Assembly: GCF_020164455.1 (NCBI RefSeq)
Contig: NZ_JAIQWW010000001.1
Coordinates: forward strand, 62,001 to 126,000
Direction: 5' to 3'
DNA from: Phyllobacterium chamaecytisi
GTDB taxonomy: Bacteria; Pseudomonadota; Alphaproteobacteria; Rhizobiales; Rhizobiaceae
DNA: 64,000 bases
Position numbers and translations under genes: made by a program. Positions within the stretch are counted from its first letter, which is position 1. Each line of letters begins with the position of its first letter. Below are positions 8,772 through 17,508 of this stretch, one piece after another. The notes beneath the pieces were generated by a model. That model was not told the origin of the DNA. It saw only the letters and a program-made list of their open reading frames with translations, and did not search any database.

Positions 8772-10259
8772 ATGTCACAAACGATACGTTTTTTTCTGAA
8801 TGGTCAAAAGCAGGAAGCCTCGGTTCGGCCGGATACGACAGTACTGGACTGGCTGCGCAGCGGGCCTCGGCTGACCGGCACCAAGGAGGGCTGCGCCGAG
8901 GGCGATTGTGGGGCCTGCTCGGTGCTGATCGGCGACCCTTGGTTCGACGACGCTCACCATGAGGGGGCCGTGCACTATCAAGCGGCCAACAGCTGCATTC
9001 TCGCCATGGGCCAGATCGACGGCCGCGCCGTCGTGACGGTCGAGGGTTTGAAGACGGAGCAGTTGCACCCGGTACAAGCGGCGATGGCGGAAAACGGTTC
9101 GTCCCAGTGCGGCTTTTGCACGCCGGGTATCGTGATTTCGTTAGCCGGCCTTGCAGCGCAAAGAAGCGCTGCGGGAGCCGGTCTTGCAGCCCAAGAAAGC
9201 GCGGCGGGAGCAGGTCTTGCTCACAAGGCGGAAGTAACGGATTCCGACATCCACGATGCACTGGCGGGCAATCTGTGCCGTTGTACCGGCTACCGGCCGA
9301 TCGTCGAGGCCGCGCGCAAGGTTGGAAATGCGACGATTGCGGGCCCGCATGTCGCCGCCTTTGCCAAGATCGAACCACGCACGACGATTTCGGCGTCCGG
9401 TTCGACATTTCATCAACCACAGTCGCTGAACGATCTGCTGCAACTGCGCAAGGAAAAGCCCGATGCGATATTGCTTGGTGGCGGCACCGATCTTGGCGTC
9501 GCACTGGCGGACTATCATTCCGACTGGAACGAGGTGATTTCGCTTGCCCGTGTCCGCGAACTGCGTGCCATTGGCGAGACCGGAAATCATTTGAGCTTTG
9601 GCGCGGCAGTAACGTGGGAAGAGATTCTCGCGAGCGTCATCGAATATTACCCCTCTTTTGCGACCTTGATCCGCCGTTTTGGTTCGACCCAGATACGCTC
9701 TATGGGAACGATCGGCGGTAATATCGGCACCGCAAGCCCGATCGGCGACGGCCCGCCTGCGTTGATTGCGCTCGGAGCCGAGATTGAACTTGCTTCGACG
9801 GGCGGCCACCGTTTTCTGGCGCTCGAAGACTTCTTCCTCGACTATCGCAAGACCGAACTGCGCGCCGATGAGGTGATTGCTTCGGTATCGATCCCGAAGC
9901 CCGCCGAGGGCCAGGAGTTCCGCGTCTACAAGATTTCCAAGCGCTATGATCAGGATATATCGACTGTCTGTGCGGCGTTTTCCATTGTCCGCGAAGAAGG
10001 TCAGGTTCGCAGCGCTCGCATCGCATTCGGCGGCATGGCGGCAACGCCGCAGCGCGCCGCAAAGGCTGAACAAGCATTGGTCGGCAGCACGTTTGACCAT
10101 AGAGCCATCGAAGCATGCGCAAGTGCCATCACTGCGCAGTTTAAACCGCTGAGCGATTGGCGCGGCAGTGCCGAATATCGTTTGCAGGTTGCCGCGAACC
10201 TCGCTGAACGATTCTGGCGCGACGTTGCGGGCGAGACAGTGGAGGTCGTGGCGCTATGA
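8772..10259 (+). CDS. xdhA: Xanthine dehydrogenase small subunit (2Fe-2S and FAD)
   Basis: 495 residues from the ATG at 8772. The first cluster has Cys41, Cys46, Cys49 (CAEGDCGAC) and Cys75; the second has Cys113 and Cys116 (CGFCTPG) and Cys169 and Cys171 (CRCTGYRP). The FAD domain follows, with LLGGGTDLGV and STQIRSMGTIGGNIGTASPIGD. Together with XdhB it oxidises hypoxanthine and xanthine to urate. The linker between the two halves of the second cluster contains an unusual in-frame tandem repeat at 9144-9227. The stop lies in ATGA at 10256-10259, a relic of coupling to xdhB, now separated by a palindromic insertion. Confidence 0.93.
   Translation: MSQTIRFFLNGQKQEASVRPDTTVLDWLRSGPRLTGTKEGCAEGDCGACSVLIGDPWFDDAHHEGAVHYQAANSCILAMGQIDGRAVVTVEGLKTEQLHPVQAAMAENGSSQCGFCTPGIVISLAGLAAQRSAAGAGLAAQESAAGAGLAHKAEVTDSDIHDALAGNLCRCTGYRPIVEAARKVGNATIAGPHVAAFAKIEPRTTISASGSTFHQPQSLNDLLQLRKEKPDAILLGGGTDLGVALADYHSDWNEVISLARVRELRAIGETGNHLSFGAAVTWEEILASVIEYYPSFATLIRRFGSTQIRSMGTIGGNIGTASPIGDGPPALIALGAEIELASTGGHRFLALEDFFLDYRKTELRADEVIASVSIPKPAEGQEFRVYKISKRYDQDISTVCAAFSIVREEGQVRSARIAFGGMAATPQRAAKAEQALVGSTFDHRAIEACASAITAQFKPLSDWRGSAEYRLQVAANLAERFWRDVAGETVEVVAL
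9144..9227 (+). repeat. 33-base in-frame tandem repeat inside xdhA
   Basis: Two full 33-base units (9144-9176 and 9177-9209) and a partial third (9210-9227) begin with GC[CA]GG[CT]CTTGC. They encode AGLAAQ[RE]SAAG twice and then AGLA, residues 125-151. Homologous enzymes usually have a short linker here between CGFCTPG and CRCTGY. Length is a multiple of three, so the frame is kept. Unit differences are mostly third-position. Confidence 0.85.
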
Positions 10260-10321
10260 ATGTCGATGACATCGCATCAGGAGGCAACCCGCTTGAGATA
10301 ATGGTGCGACGTGACCGCGTC

Positions 10322-10458
10322 TTACCCTCCCCCTTGTGGGGAGGGACGGAGCGAAGCGACGGGGAGGGGTTCTTTCTCTGTCACGGTGCAAAATTCTATG
10401 CCTCAAAAGACCCCTCCCTGCTGCTGCGCAGCCTCCCTCCCCACAAGGGGGAGGGTAA
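10322..10458. repeat. 137 bp palindromic element between xdhA and xdhB (family R3)
   Basis: A perfect 24-base inverted repeat bounds the element: the left arm (10322-10345) begins TTACCCTCCCCCTTGTGG and the right arm (10435-10458) is its complement. Inside are smaller complementary stretches, GGGGAGGGGT against ACCCCTCCCT. It sits between two genes that normally overlap. The bases ggcgctatgaat occur on both sides, at 10250-10261 and 10495-10506. Confidence 0.85.
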
Positions 10459-10500
10459 GGCGGCAACGTCGGAATCCTTCGATCGACGCGGGAGGGCGCT

Positions 10501-12822
10501 ATGAATATTGACGCCAAGATCGTCCAGCGCAGCATTGTCGGCAAAGGCATCGCGCATGATTCCGCCGCGCGCCATGTGGCGGGTGAGGCGAATTACATCG
10601 ACGATATGCCGGAACTGCCTGGCACGCTGCATGCGGCTTTCGTCCTTTCGCCGGTGGCGCACGGGAAGCTGAACGGCTTCGATGCCTCCGAAGCGCTGGC
10701 GATGGATGGCGTTGCCGGTGTCTGGGCAGCGCAAGATGTGCCCGGCCACAACGAAGTCGGGCCAATTCTCCATGGTGAGACGCTTTTTGCCGAAGATATT
10801 GTCGATCACGAAGGACGGGTGATCGCGGTCGTTGCCGCCCGGGATTTCGAAACGGCGTATCGCGCCGCGAAAAAGGTAAGGCTCGATATCGAGACGCTCG
10901 AGCCCGTGCTGGATATCGAAGAGGCACACCGGCGGAAAAGCTATGTTCTGCCGCCGCAGGAGGTCATCGAGGGCGATGTCGAAACGGCTCTTGCAGGCGC
11001 GCCACACGTCATTTCCGGCAAGCTGCACATCGGCGGGCAGGACCATTTCTACCTCGAAACCCATATCGCCTATGCCATTCCCGGCGAGAACGGTGAAATG
11101 CTGGTGCATTCCTCGACCCAGCACCCGACCGAGGTACAGCACCATGTTGCCGGTATTCTCGGCATACACGCCAACGCTGTGGAATGTCAGGTGCGCCGCA
11201 TGGGCGGCGGATTTGGCGGCAAGGAAAGTCAGCCGACGATCATTGCCGGGGCTGCGGCACTGGTTGCGGCCAAGACCGGCAAACCTTGCAAGATGCGGCT
11301 GAAACGCCGCGATGACATGGTAGCGACTGGCAAGCGCCACGATTACATCGCCAACTGGAAGGCCGGTGTGGACAACAGGGGCCGCATTCTCGGTCTCGAT
11401 GTCGAATATCTGGCGCGGGCGGGCAATCTGCCAGATTTGACGGGACCGGTTATCACGCGGACACTGACTCACACGGACAATTCCTATTTTATCCCGAACG
11501 CGCGCTTTATCGGCCACGCATGCAAGACCAATACCGTATCAAACACGGCGTTTCGCGGCTTTGGCGGCCCGCAGGGAATTATCACCATCGAGGCCGTTAT
11601 CGATACGATCGCCCGCGAATTGAAGCTTGACCCCAATGCGGTCCGGGCGGTCAATTATTATGGCGACGAGACCGGCGACATGACGCCCTATGGCCAGCAG
11701 GTCGAGGATAATCGTCTGGTCGAGGTGACGGATGCGGTGCTTGGCTCCGCCGAGTGGGACTATCGCCGCGCTGAAATCGACGCGCACAATGCTGCCAATC
11801 CTGTTATCCGGCGCGGCCTGGCGATGATGCCGATCAAATTTGGCATCTCGTTCAATCTGACCTCGCTCAATCAGGCGGGTGCGCTGGTCCACGTCTATCT
11901 GGATGGGTCGATCTTCCTCAATCATGGCGGCACCGAAATGGGGCAGGGCCTGTTTGTGAAGGTCGCGCAGGTAGTGGCCGAGGTGTTTCAGGTTGAGCTC
12001 GACATGGTCCGCATTTCGTCCACCGCGACGGGCAAGGTGCCGAACACCAGTGCAACTGCGGCTTCTACCGGCTCGGACCTCAACGGTATGGCGGCGTTCA
12101 AGGCCGCGATGGCCATCAAGGCGCGCATGACACGGGTGGCAGCCGAGCATTTCGATGTCGAAGAAGACGTGATCGTCTATCGCGAAGGCCGTGTCCACGC
12201 CGACAATCGTTCCGTATCCTTCGGTGAACTGGCGAAAATGGCCTGGGCCAAGCGCATCCAGCTCTCGGAAGCCGGACATTATGCAACGCCGAAGATTCAT
12301 TGGGACGGCAAGACGATGAAAGGCCGGCCTTTCTTCTATTTCAGCTATGGCGCAGCCGTTGCGGAAGTTGCTGTCGACACGCTTACGGGCGAGACGCGTT
12401 GCCTGCGCGCCGATATCTTGCAGGACGTCGGCTCGCCGCTCAATCCTGCCATTGACCTTGGCCAGATCGAGGGCGCCTTCGTGCAGGGGATGGGCTGGGT
12501 AACTTGCGAGGAGCTTTGGTGGGATAAATCCGGACGGCTGCGGACTGTCGGGCCATCGACCTACAAGATACCCGGATCGCGCGACGTACCGCCTGAGTTC
12601 AATGTGCGCATTCTCGACAATATGCCCAACAGGGAAGAAACAGTGTTTCGCTCCAAAGCGATCGGTGAGCCCCCATTGATGCTTGGCATCTCGGTCTGGC
12701 TGGCCATTCGCGATGCAATCGCTTCGATCCGTGGCGGGGTGCCGCAGCTCGATGCGCCTGCCACCCCCGAGGCGGTTTTGCGGGCTGTGCAGGCCGCACG
12801 AGGGGAAATGAATGACACTTGA
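10501..12822 (+). CDS. xdhB: Xanthine dehydrogenase molybdopterin-binding subunit
   Basis: 773 residues. It begins VGKGIAHDSAARHVAGEANYIDD-like after the ATG at 10501, and contains the molybdenum-cofactor blocks MGGGFGGKESQ, NTAFRGFGGPQG, NHGGTEMGQGL and the C-terminal catalytic-region motif KAIGEPPLMLG. It forms the catalytic half of xanthine dehydrogenase with XdhA. No xdhC chaperone gene is adjacent. Its end overlaps uraD by 11 bases. The ribosome binding region (GGGAGGGCGCT) now derives from the flank of the inserted palindromic element. Confidence 0.93.
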   Translation: MNIDAKIVQRSIVGKGIAHDSAARHVAGEANYIDDMPELPGTLHAAFVLSPVAHGKLNGFDASEALAMDGVAGVWAAQDVPGHNEVGPILHGETLFAEDIVDHEGRVIAVVAARDFETAYRAAKKVRLDIETLEPVLDIEEAHRRKSYVLPPQEVIEGDVETALAGAPHVISGKLHIGGQDHFYLETHIAYAIPGENGEMLVHSSTQHPTEVQHHVAGILGIHANAVECQVRRMGGGFGGKESQPTIIAGAAALVAAKTGKPCKMRLKRRDDMVATGKRHDYIANWKAGVDNRGRILGLDVEYLARAGNLPDLTGPVITRTLTHTDNSYFIPNARFIGHACKTNTVSNTAFRGFGGPQGIITIEAVIDTIARELKLDPNAVRAVNYYGDETGDMTPYGQQVEDNRLVEVTDAVLGSAEWDYRRAEIDAHNAANPVIRRGLAMMPIKFGISFNLTSLNQAGALVHVYLDGSIFLNHGGTEMGQGLFVKVAQVVAEVFQVELDMVRISSTATGKVPNTSATAASTGSDLNGMAAFKAAMAIKARMTRVAAEHFDVEEDVIVYREGRVHADNRSVSFGELAKMAWAKRIQLSEAGHYATPKIHWDGKTMKGRPFFYFSYGAAVAEVAVDTLTGETRCLRADILQDVGSPLNPAIDLGQIEGAFVQGMGWVTCEELWWDKSGRLRTVGPSTYKIPGSRDVPPEFNVRILDNMPNREETVFRSKAIGEPPLMLGISVWLAIRDAIASIRGGVPQLDAPATPEAVLRAVQAARGEMNDT

Positions 12823-13315
12823 TGAGTTGAACAAGGTAAGCGCCACGGATTTCGTTGCAGCGCTAGGCGGCATATTCGAGCACTCGCCTTGGGTTCCGGA
12901 GGCTGTGGCGAAGTTGCGGCCTTTTGCCAGCACCGAGAATCTGCACGCCGCGATGGTCAATGCGGTGAACGCGTCAGGGCAGGTGGCGCAACTCGGCTTG
13001 ATACGGGCACATCCCAGTCTCGCGGGTAAGGCGGCGCGGCAGGGCAATCTAACCGCGGAATCGACGAGTGAGCAGAAGGGCGCCGGTCTCGACAGGTTGA
13101 CGAACGCTGAGTTCGATGAATTTCACCGGTTGAACAACGCTTACCAGAGCCGTTTCGGCTTCCCGTTTATTCTTGCGGTCCGGGGACACGACAAGCATTC
13201 TATCATGGCGGCGTTCCGCCAACGCCTGAACCACAATTCGGGCGAAGAGGTGATCGAAGCGCTGCGGCAGATCGCTTTGATCGCACGCTTTCGTCTCGAC
13301 GATTTATTTGCATGA
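12812..13315 (+). CDS. uraD: OHCU decarboxylase
   Basis: 167 residues. The catalytic His67 lies in RAHPSLAGK, and the downstream [14 protein letters not shown] block is the UraD signature. It decarboxylates 2-oxo-4-hydroxy-4-carboxy-5-ureidoimidazoline to S-allantoin, the third step of urate breakdown. The ATG at 12812 lies within the end of xdhB, and uraH follows after ten bases, so xdhB, uraD and uraH are probably one transcript. Confidence 0.93.
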   Translation: MTLDELNKVSATDFVAALGGIFEHSPWVPEAVAKLRPFASTENLHAAMVNAVNASGQVAQLGLIRAHPSLAGKAARQGNLTAESTSEQKGAGLDRLTNAEFDEFHRLNNAYQSRFGFPFILAVRGHDKHSIMAAFRQRLNHNSGEEVIEALRQIALIARFRLDDLFA

Positions 13316-13325
13316 GGAGCTTTTG

Positions 13326-13679
13326 ATGGGAAAGTTATCCACACATGTGCTCGATACGGCGGCGGGAAGGCCGGCCGCGGGCATGGCTTTGACACTGCAC
13401 CGGATCGACGAAACCGGCCGTCATTTGCTCAAGACTGCGGTTACGAATGCCGATGGCAGGACAGATGCGCTGCTGCTATCGCCGGATGAGATGATGGCTG
13501 GTCAGTACGAGTTGACGTTCTTCATAGAGGATTATTTCAAGGCATCGCAAATTGCGCGTGACGAGCCTCCGTTCCTTGACGATATTCCTCTCCGGTTTTC
13601 AATAGCCAATGCCGATGGCAATTATCATGTGCCTCTGCTCGTAACGCCGTGGGGGTATTCCACCTACAGAGGGAGCTAG
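13326..13679 (+). CDS. uraH: 5-hydroxyisourate hydrolase (transthyretin-like)
   Basis: 117 residues from the ATG at 13326, with GAGGAG at 13315-13320. It opens with [17 protein letters not shown], including the conserved His7, and ends in the diagnostic YRGS tetrapeptide. It hydrolyses 5-hydroxyisourate, the product of urate oxidation, supplying UraD. A uricase gene (uaZ, or the membrane-bound puuD-type) is not in the window and must lie elsewhere. The gene ends just before an R1 repeat. Confidence 0.95.
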   Translation: MGKLSTHVLDTAAGRPAAGMALTLHRIDETGRHLLKTAVTNADGRTDALLLSPDEMMAGQYELTFFIEDYFKASQIARDEPPFLDDIPLRFSIANADGNYHVPLLVTPWGYSTYRGS

Positions 13680-13712
13680 CGATTTCCATTTTAAGTCGGC
13701 GGCTGATGCCGG

Positions 13713-13892
13713 TTATCTCTCCCCTTGCGGGAGAGAAAGCGATTTCAGCATCTTAGCCCTTGCTAAGTGCTAGAATCGCCAAAGAGGGGATTTCAAATTT
13801 ATGGGTTCAAATCCCCTCACTTGGATTTTCTAAGAATTTAGCAAAGGGCTAAATTCAAGAAAATCCTTTCTCTCCCGCAAGGGGAGAGATAA
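13713..13892. repeat. Palindromic intergenic repeat, family R1, copy 2
   Basis: 180 bp in the same orientation as the copy at 4384-4564: inverted ends TTATCTCTCCCCTTGCGGGA and TCCCGCAAGGGGAGAGATAA, with the same two inner stem-loops (CGATTTCAGCATCTTAGC and GGATTTTCTAAGAATTTAGC with complements). It lies between the convergent uraH and DUF2793 genes. Confidence 0.85.
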
Positions 13893-13905
13893 TCGGCATC
13901 AAAAC

Positions 13906-15105
13906 TTATCCATAAATCCCGATCACGCTGAAGCTACGAGCTTCATCGCTCTTGAAGTAAACGAGATTGGATGCGGATGTAGGGGACTGATCCGTGCAGG
14001 TGACGGTGATAGTCCCGGTGTTGCCTGCATCGAGCAGAATTCCATTCTGCCGGAATTCGCTTCCCAACATCTTCTGCATCAGCGGCGAGACATCAATGGC
14101 AATGAGGTTGGTAACCGGATCGCCAAGCTGGATCGTATCGCCCGCAGACCATAGCTTGATGTCCTCGACGTTGCTCACTTGCAGCTGATTGGCCGCCGTA
14201 TCCCATTTGGCAAAGGCTGGTAGCGCGGGTGTTTTAGTTACATTCCAGATGCGAACCATCGATAGGCCGCGTATGGCAGCGCCGAAGAATTCGCCGGCGG
14301 TATTGTTGGTGAAAGTCACGATATCAGCGCTGATCGAAGCCAGTTTGGCGGTCTTCAGGGCTTGGGCGCGAACCCCCAGCGGCTGGAAAATCACCGTGCC
14401 GCTGTCGCTTGGCGGGAGGAAAATCAGACCGGACTGCTTCTTGCCGGTGGCCGAATGAGCAATGCCTGAGGGAAAACGGATAATCCCTGTAGCACTATCG
14501 ACGACCACGGCCTCTTGCCAATGATCGCCGTCGGAGCTGGTCTTGATACGAAAATCACGACCCGACATGGTGCCCATCTCGGCCCGGCCCTGATAATTGG
14601 ACTGGAAAAGCAGCGAGGCGGTATGGCCGTCATCCACCTTGTTTATTTTCAGCTGATGCCCCCCGCCAACATGATCGAATAACGAGGCAGGGCTTTTTAA
14701 CGCCAGCCGGTTGTTCACGTCGGCGACCGTATTGATACCGATCAACGCAGCCGGGTTGGTTCCGCCAGCTACCCTGCTCCAGGAATTGCGATCGAAAACG
14801 ACGAAGGTTTGCTCTTCTGCAACCCAGGCATGCCAGCCCTCCTGAGGCTGGAAGAACACCCAGGCGTCATCCTGCCACGCGGCGATCTGGTCCGTCTTCC
14901 CCGCCCACGGCGTGACGGCCTCGGACGCGACGATGTAACGGTCGCCTTCTGAGGGCTCCGGCGGGGCATTCTTCAATTTGCGGCTCATCACCGAGAGCTG
15001 CACCAGCGCATCGAGCGCACGGATAGCCTCGTTGTGGGTGACATGTTTCTGCGCCTGCGACGGCGCAATATAAGGTAATTTGAGGTTTGTCGTCGTCTGG
15101 TCCAT
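13906..15105 (-). CDS. DUF2793 family protein (phage/tail-associated type)
   Basis: 399 residues. The N-terminus has the DUF2793 signature TTTNLKLPYIAPSQAQKHVT followed by HNEAIRALDALVQLSV. A segment GDRYIVASEAVTPWAGKTDQIAAW and a later WHAWVAEEQTF follow. The C-terminal half is beta-rich. DUF2793 proteins occur in phage tail loci and as lone genes in many rhizobia and their exact role is not established. No other phage structural gene is nearby, so this may be a domesticated tail-fibre-like protein. The start is the first ATG with full family N-terminus. Confidence 0.8.
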   Translation of the reverse strand: MDQTTTNLKLPYIAPSQAQKHVTHNEAIRALDALVQLSVMSRKLKNAPPEPSEGDRYIVASEAVTPWAGKTDQIAAWQDDAWVFFQPQEGWHAWVAEEQTFVVFDRNSWSRVAGGTNPAALIGINTVADVNNRLALKSPASLFDHVGGGHQLKINKVDDGHTASLLFQSNYQGRAEMGTMSGRDFRIKTSSDGDHWQEAVVVDSATGIIRFPSGIAHSATGKKQSGLIFLPPSDSGTVIFQPLGVRAQALKTAKLASISADIVTFTNNTAGEFFGAAIRGLSMVRIWNVTKTPALPAFAKWDTAANQLQVSNVEDIKLWSAGDTIQLGDPVTNLIAIDVSPLMQKMLGSEFRQNGILLDAGNTGTITVTCTDQSPTSASNLVYFKSDEARSFSVIGIYG

Positions 15106-15229
15106 CTGGCTGTCCTTTCAGCAATCGATCAAGACCAGAGACTTTAAGGCCACCCCATAGGTGGTGGATAAACCGCCAGCTGGAAGTGGCTGGCCGTAAC
15201 AACCTCGCAGCGTGTTTCGGGCGCGTCGA

Positions 15230-15250
15230 TGCAACCCTGCATTCGTTGCA
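15230..15250. promoter_or_regulatory. Inverted repeat upstream of RNA/microprotein element copy 1
   Basis: TGCAAC and GTTGCA flank CCTGCATTC. The same layout occurs upstream of copy 3 (28307-28327), at the same distance of 136 bases from the microprotein ATG. The repeated position and sequence suggest an operator or a promoter-linked site. Nothing equivalent is seen at copy 2. Confidence 0.45.
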
Positions 15251-15287
15251 CACGGTGAACAATCCAACCATGGTTTGAAGGTTTTCA

Positions 15288-15510
15288 GGTGAAAGCAGCA
15301 GCATTGAGCCAGCCGGTGCATTCGAAGGGGATAGGCCGCTTCGACCGAGGCGAGGGCCTCGCCAGGAAACCGGAGGTGAAAGCGATATGTGGTATCTACC
15401 ACTGAGCATCACCCTAGAAATGAAAAAGACCCGGACGAGCTGGCAACTCACGATCCGGGTCCATTTCATCAACTAGGAAAGGAGGGCGGGCGCAAGCCTG
15501 CCCTCTCTCC
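15288..15510 (+). ncRNA. Structured RNA/microprotein element, copy 1
   Basis: In order: a conserved GTGAAAGCAGCAGCA; the block GCCAGCCGGTG (15308-15318); hairpin H1 (TCGAAG/CTTCGA, 15322-15344) with GATAGGCC in its loop; hairpin H2 (GGCGA/TCGCC, 15349-15363) with loop GGGCC; a Shine-Dalgarno GGAGG; the short ORF 15387-15476 containing hairpin H3 (GACCCGGA/TCCGGGTC, with lower stem ATGAAA/TTTCAT); and hairpin H4 (15483-15504) closed by a GCAA tetraloop. Copies 2 and 3 have the same order with different but still pairing stems. It fills most of the gap between the DUF2793 gene and the polysaccharide dehydratase gene. I do not recognise the family. Confidence 0.6.
15387..15476 (+). CDS. 29-residue microprotein, element copy 1
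   Basis: ATG at 15387 preceded by GGAGG at 15372-15376, ten bases away, and ended by TAG. The peptide begins MWYLPLSITLEMKKTRTSW and ends IRVHFIN after QLT. Copies at 18620-18712 and 28084-28170 encode almost the same peptide; several differences between copies are synonymous. Alternating hydrophobic residues (ITLE and IRVHF) on either side of KKTRTS suggest a short beta-hairpin. No signal peptide or membrane helix is seen. The ORF also holds a covarying RNA stem, so coding and RNA constraint coincide. Confidence 0.55.
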   Translation: MWYLPLSITLEMKKTRTSWQLTIRVHFIN

Positions 15511-15636
15511 GACACCCAATATATCGAGTTTTCTGTTGATTTCCAAGCACGTCCCGGTTGATCGATAGACGAGCATTGCATTTATGATGCCCTATGCTAC
15601 TGGTCTTGCGTTTTTTGCCTTGAACCTTGAGGATTA

Positions 15637-17505
15637 ATGAAATTGGAAATCTTTCGGCAAAGCGTCTCGATGATGCCGCGTCGTTACAAGCAGATACTCC
15701 TTGTCATTTTTGACATGGTTACGCTGACTTTCGCTATTTGGCTCAGCTATTTGCTGAGATTCGGTGAATTTTTTATCCCGAACAGCGAGCAAGCTTTGTT
15801 GATGGTCGCTGCGCCGCTGATTGGTCTGCCGGTGTTCGTGCGCTTCGGGCTGTATCGGTCTGTCATCCGCTACCTTCCTGACAAGGCAATCTGGACGATG
15901 ATTCAGGCCGTGACGATCTCCGTCATTCTCTGGGTCTGCCTCGCCTTCCTGACGCTAATGACCGGCGCAGAAGGCGTGCCGCGCGCCATACCATTTCTCT
16001 ATTGGGTGCTGAGCATCGGTCTCATCTGCGGCAGCCGTTTTGCCGCAAAATGGCTGCTGTGGAGCCCCTTGCGTGAAAAGCTGCTGGCGCGGCAGTGTCT
16101 TATATTCGGGGCGGGCGATGCTGGCCGCCAATTGGCCAACGCTTTGAGGTCGCAAAACGAAGTCTTCGTCGCGGGTTTTGTCGATGACGACAAGAGCCTG
16201 CATGGCATGGATATTCTTGGTATCCGTGTTTACCCGACATCGCAGCTCGAGACTCTCATCGACAATTTCGGCATCAACGAGATGATCGTGACGACCTCGT
16301 CACTGAGCGGCATTCAGCGCCGCCGCCTGATCGGCAGGTTGAAGTCTCTCGATGTCAAGGTTCGTATCCTCCCGGCGATTTCAGATCTGACCGCAGGAAA
16401 ATACCTGATCAGCCATCTGCGCGACATCGATATCGATGACCTGTTAGGCCGCTCGCCAGTGCCGGCCGATCCTATCCTGCTCGACAAGACCGTGGAAGAC
16501 CGCGCCATTCTCGTGACTGGCGCTGGCGGATCGATCGGGTCGGAGCTTTGCCGCACTATCGTCAAGCTGGCACCGGCGAAGCTGGTCATTTTCGATGTCA
16601 ATGAGCACAGCATCTATCAGCTCCATCGCGAGCTCGCCGCGGTCAGCGATTGTCTGATCGTACCGGTGCTCGGTTCGATCGCCGATGCGCCGTTGATCAG
16701 AAGCGTACTTGCAGCGCATAAGATCGAGAATGTCTATCATTGTGCCGCCTATAAGCATGTGCCGCTGGTGGAGGAAAATGTTGTCGAGGGCGCGCGAAAC
16801 AATGTGATCGGTACGGAGGTGCTGGCCGCATTGTCGCGCGAGGCAGGGGTCAGAAATTTCGTCCTCATTTCGTCCGATAAAGCCGTGCGGCCATCGAATG
16901 TCATGGGCGCGACCAAACGATGGGCCGAGCTCATCGTACGCTATCATGGCGATGAGGCGAGCAGGCAGGGCAGCGGGCAGATATTCGCGTCGGTTCGCTT
17001 CGGCAATGTGATCGGTTCCAGCGGTTCGGTCGTGCCGCTGTTTCGCGAGCAAATTGCCCATGGCGGTCCGTTGACGGTTACCCATGACGATATGACCCGC
17101 TATTTCATGTCGGTGCGCGAAGCTGCGGAACTGATCATTCAGGCGGGAGCGCTTTCCGGGGGCGGGGATATTCTGCTCTTGGAAATGGGCGAAGCCGTGC
17201 GCATTCGCGATCTTGCAGAAAACATGATTCTTCTTGCCGGCCTTTCGATCAAGGACAGCCTCCATCCGGAGGGTGATATCGAAATCGTCACAGTCGGCAT
17301 ACGCGATGGCGAGAAACTGCATGAAGAGCTGTTCTACGATCCGACTGGTGTGTCGCCGACGAACCACTCCAAAATCCTGCGCGCCAAGCGCGGCGCCAAT
17401 TCCGTAAACCATTTGCCCGAAGCGATCGCAGAGTTGCGGCAGCTGATCGAAAGGCAGGAAGCCGATGCTGTACGCAAGCTTCTGTTCGAGTACGCAACGT
17501 CCTAG
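15637..17505 (+). CDS. Polysaccharide biosynthesis nucleotide-sugar 4,6-dehydratase (CapD/WbpM/FlaA1 family)
   Basis: 622 residues. The first 140 hold four membrane helices; a first nucleotide-binding fold has GAGDAG at 158-163; the catalytic extended-SDR domain has GAGGSIG at 293-299 and the family block SSDKAVRPSNVMGATKR, where MGATKR supplies the Met-Lys pair used by this family in place of Tyr-Lys. Members convert UDP-GlcNAc-type sugars to 4-keto-6-deoxy intermediates for surface glycans, at the inner membrane. It is convergent with a WecA/WbpL-like transferase just three bases away, so both probably serve one glycan pathway. Confidence 0.88.
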   Translation: MKLEIFRQSVSMMPRRYKQILLVIFDMVTLTFAIWLSYLLRFGEFFIPNSEQALLMVAAPLIGLPVFVRFGLYRSVIRYLPDKAIWTMIQAVTISVILWVCLAFLTLMTGAEGVPRAIPFLYWVLSIGLICGSRFAAKWLLWSPLREKLLARQCLIFGAGDAGRQLANALRSQNEVFVAGFVDDDKSLHGMDILGIRVYPTSQLETLIDNFGINEMIVTTSSLSGIQRRRLIGRLKSLDVKVRILPAISDLTAGKYLISHLRDIDIDDLLGRSPVPADPILLDKTVEDRAILVTGAGGSIGSELCRTIVKLAPAKLVIFDVNEHSIYQLHRELAAVSDCLIVPVLGSIADAPLIRSVLAAHKIENVYHCAAYKHVPLVEENVVEGARNNVIGTEVLAALSREAGVRNFVLISSDKAVRPSNVMGATKRWAELIVRYHGDEASRQGSGQIFASVRFGNVIGSSGSVVPLFREQIAHGGPLTVTHDDMTRYFMSVREAAELIIQAGALSGGGDILLLEMGEAVRIRDLAENMILLAGLSIKDSLHPEGDIEIVTVGIRDGEKLHEELFYDPTGVSPTNHSKILRAKRGANSVNHLPEAIAELRQLIERQEADAVRKLLFEYATS

Positions 17506-17508
17506 AGC

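Noticed and set aside
9144-9227. Tandem 33-base repeat considered as a CRISPR-like array
   Set aside because: Units are contiguous with no spacers, in frame and inside xdhA.
10256-10504. 82-codon ORF between xdhA and xdhB
   Set aside because: It starts in the relic ATGA of xdhA and runs through a palindromic repeat; protein is low-complexity and repeat-derived.
11539-13047. 502-codon minus-strand ORF opposite xdhB and uraD
   Set aside because: Antisense shadow spanning two real genes; no binding site or family match.
13906-15105. DUF2793 gene considered as evidence for a prophage
   Set aside because: No terminase, capsid, portal, integrase or lysis genes are nearby; such lone genes are common in rhizobia.
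15483-15504. H4 hairpin considered simply as a Rho-independent terminator
   Set aside because: No T-run follows it in any of the three copies, although stable tetraloops are conserved; a structural or stability role is as likely.
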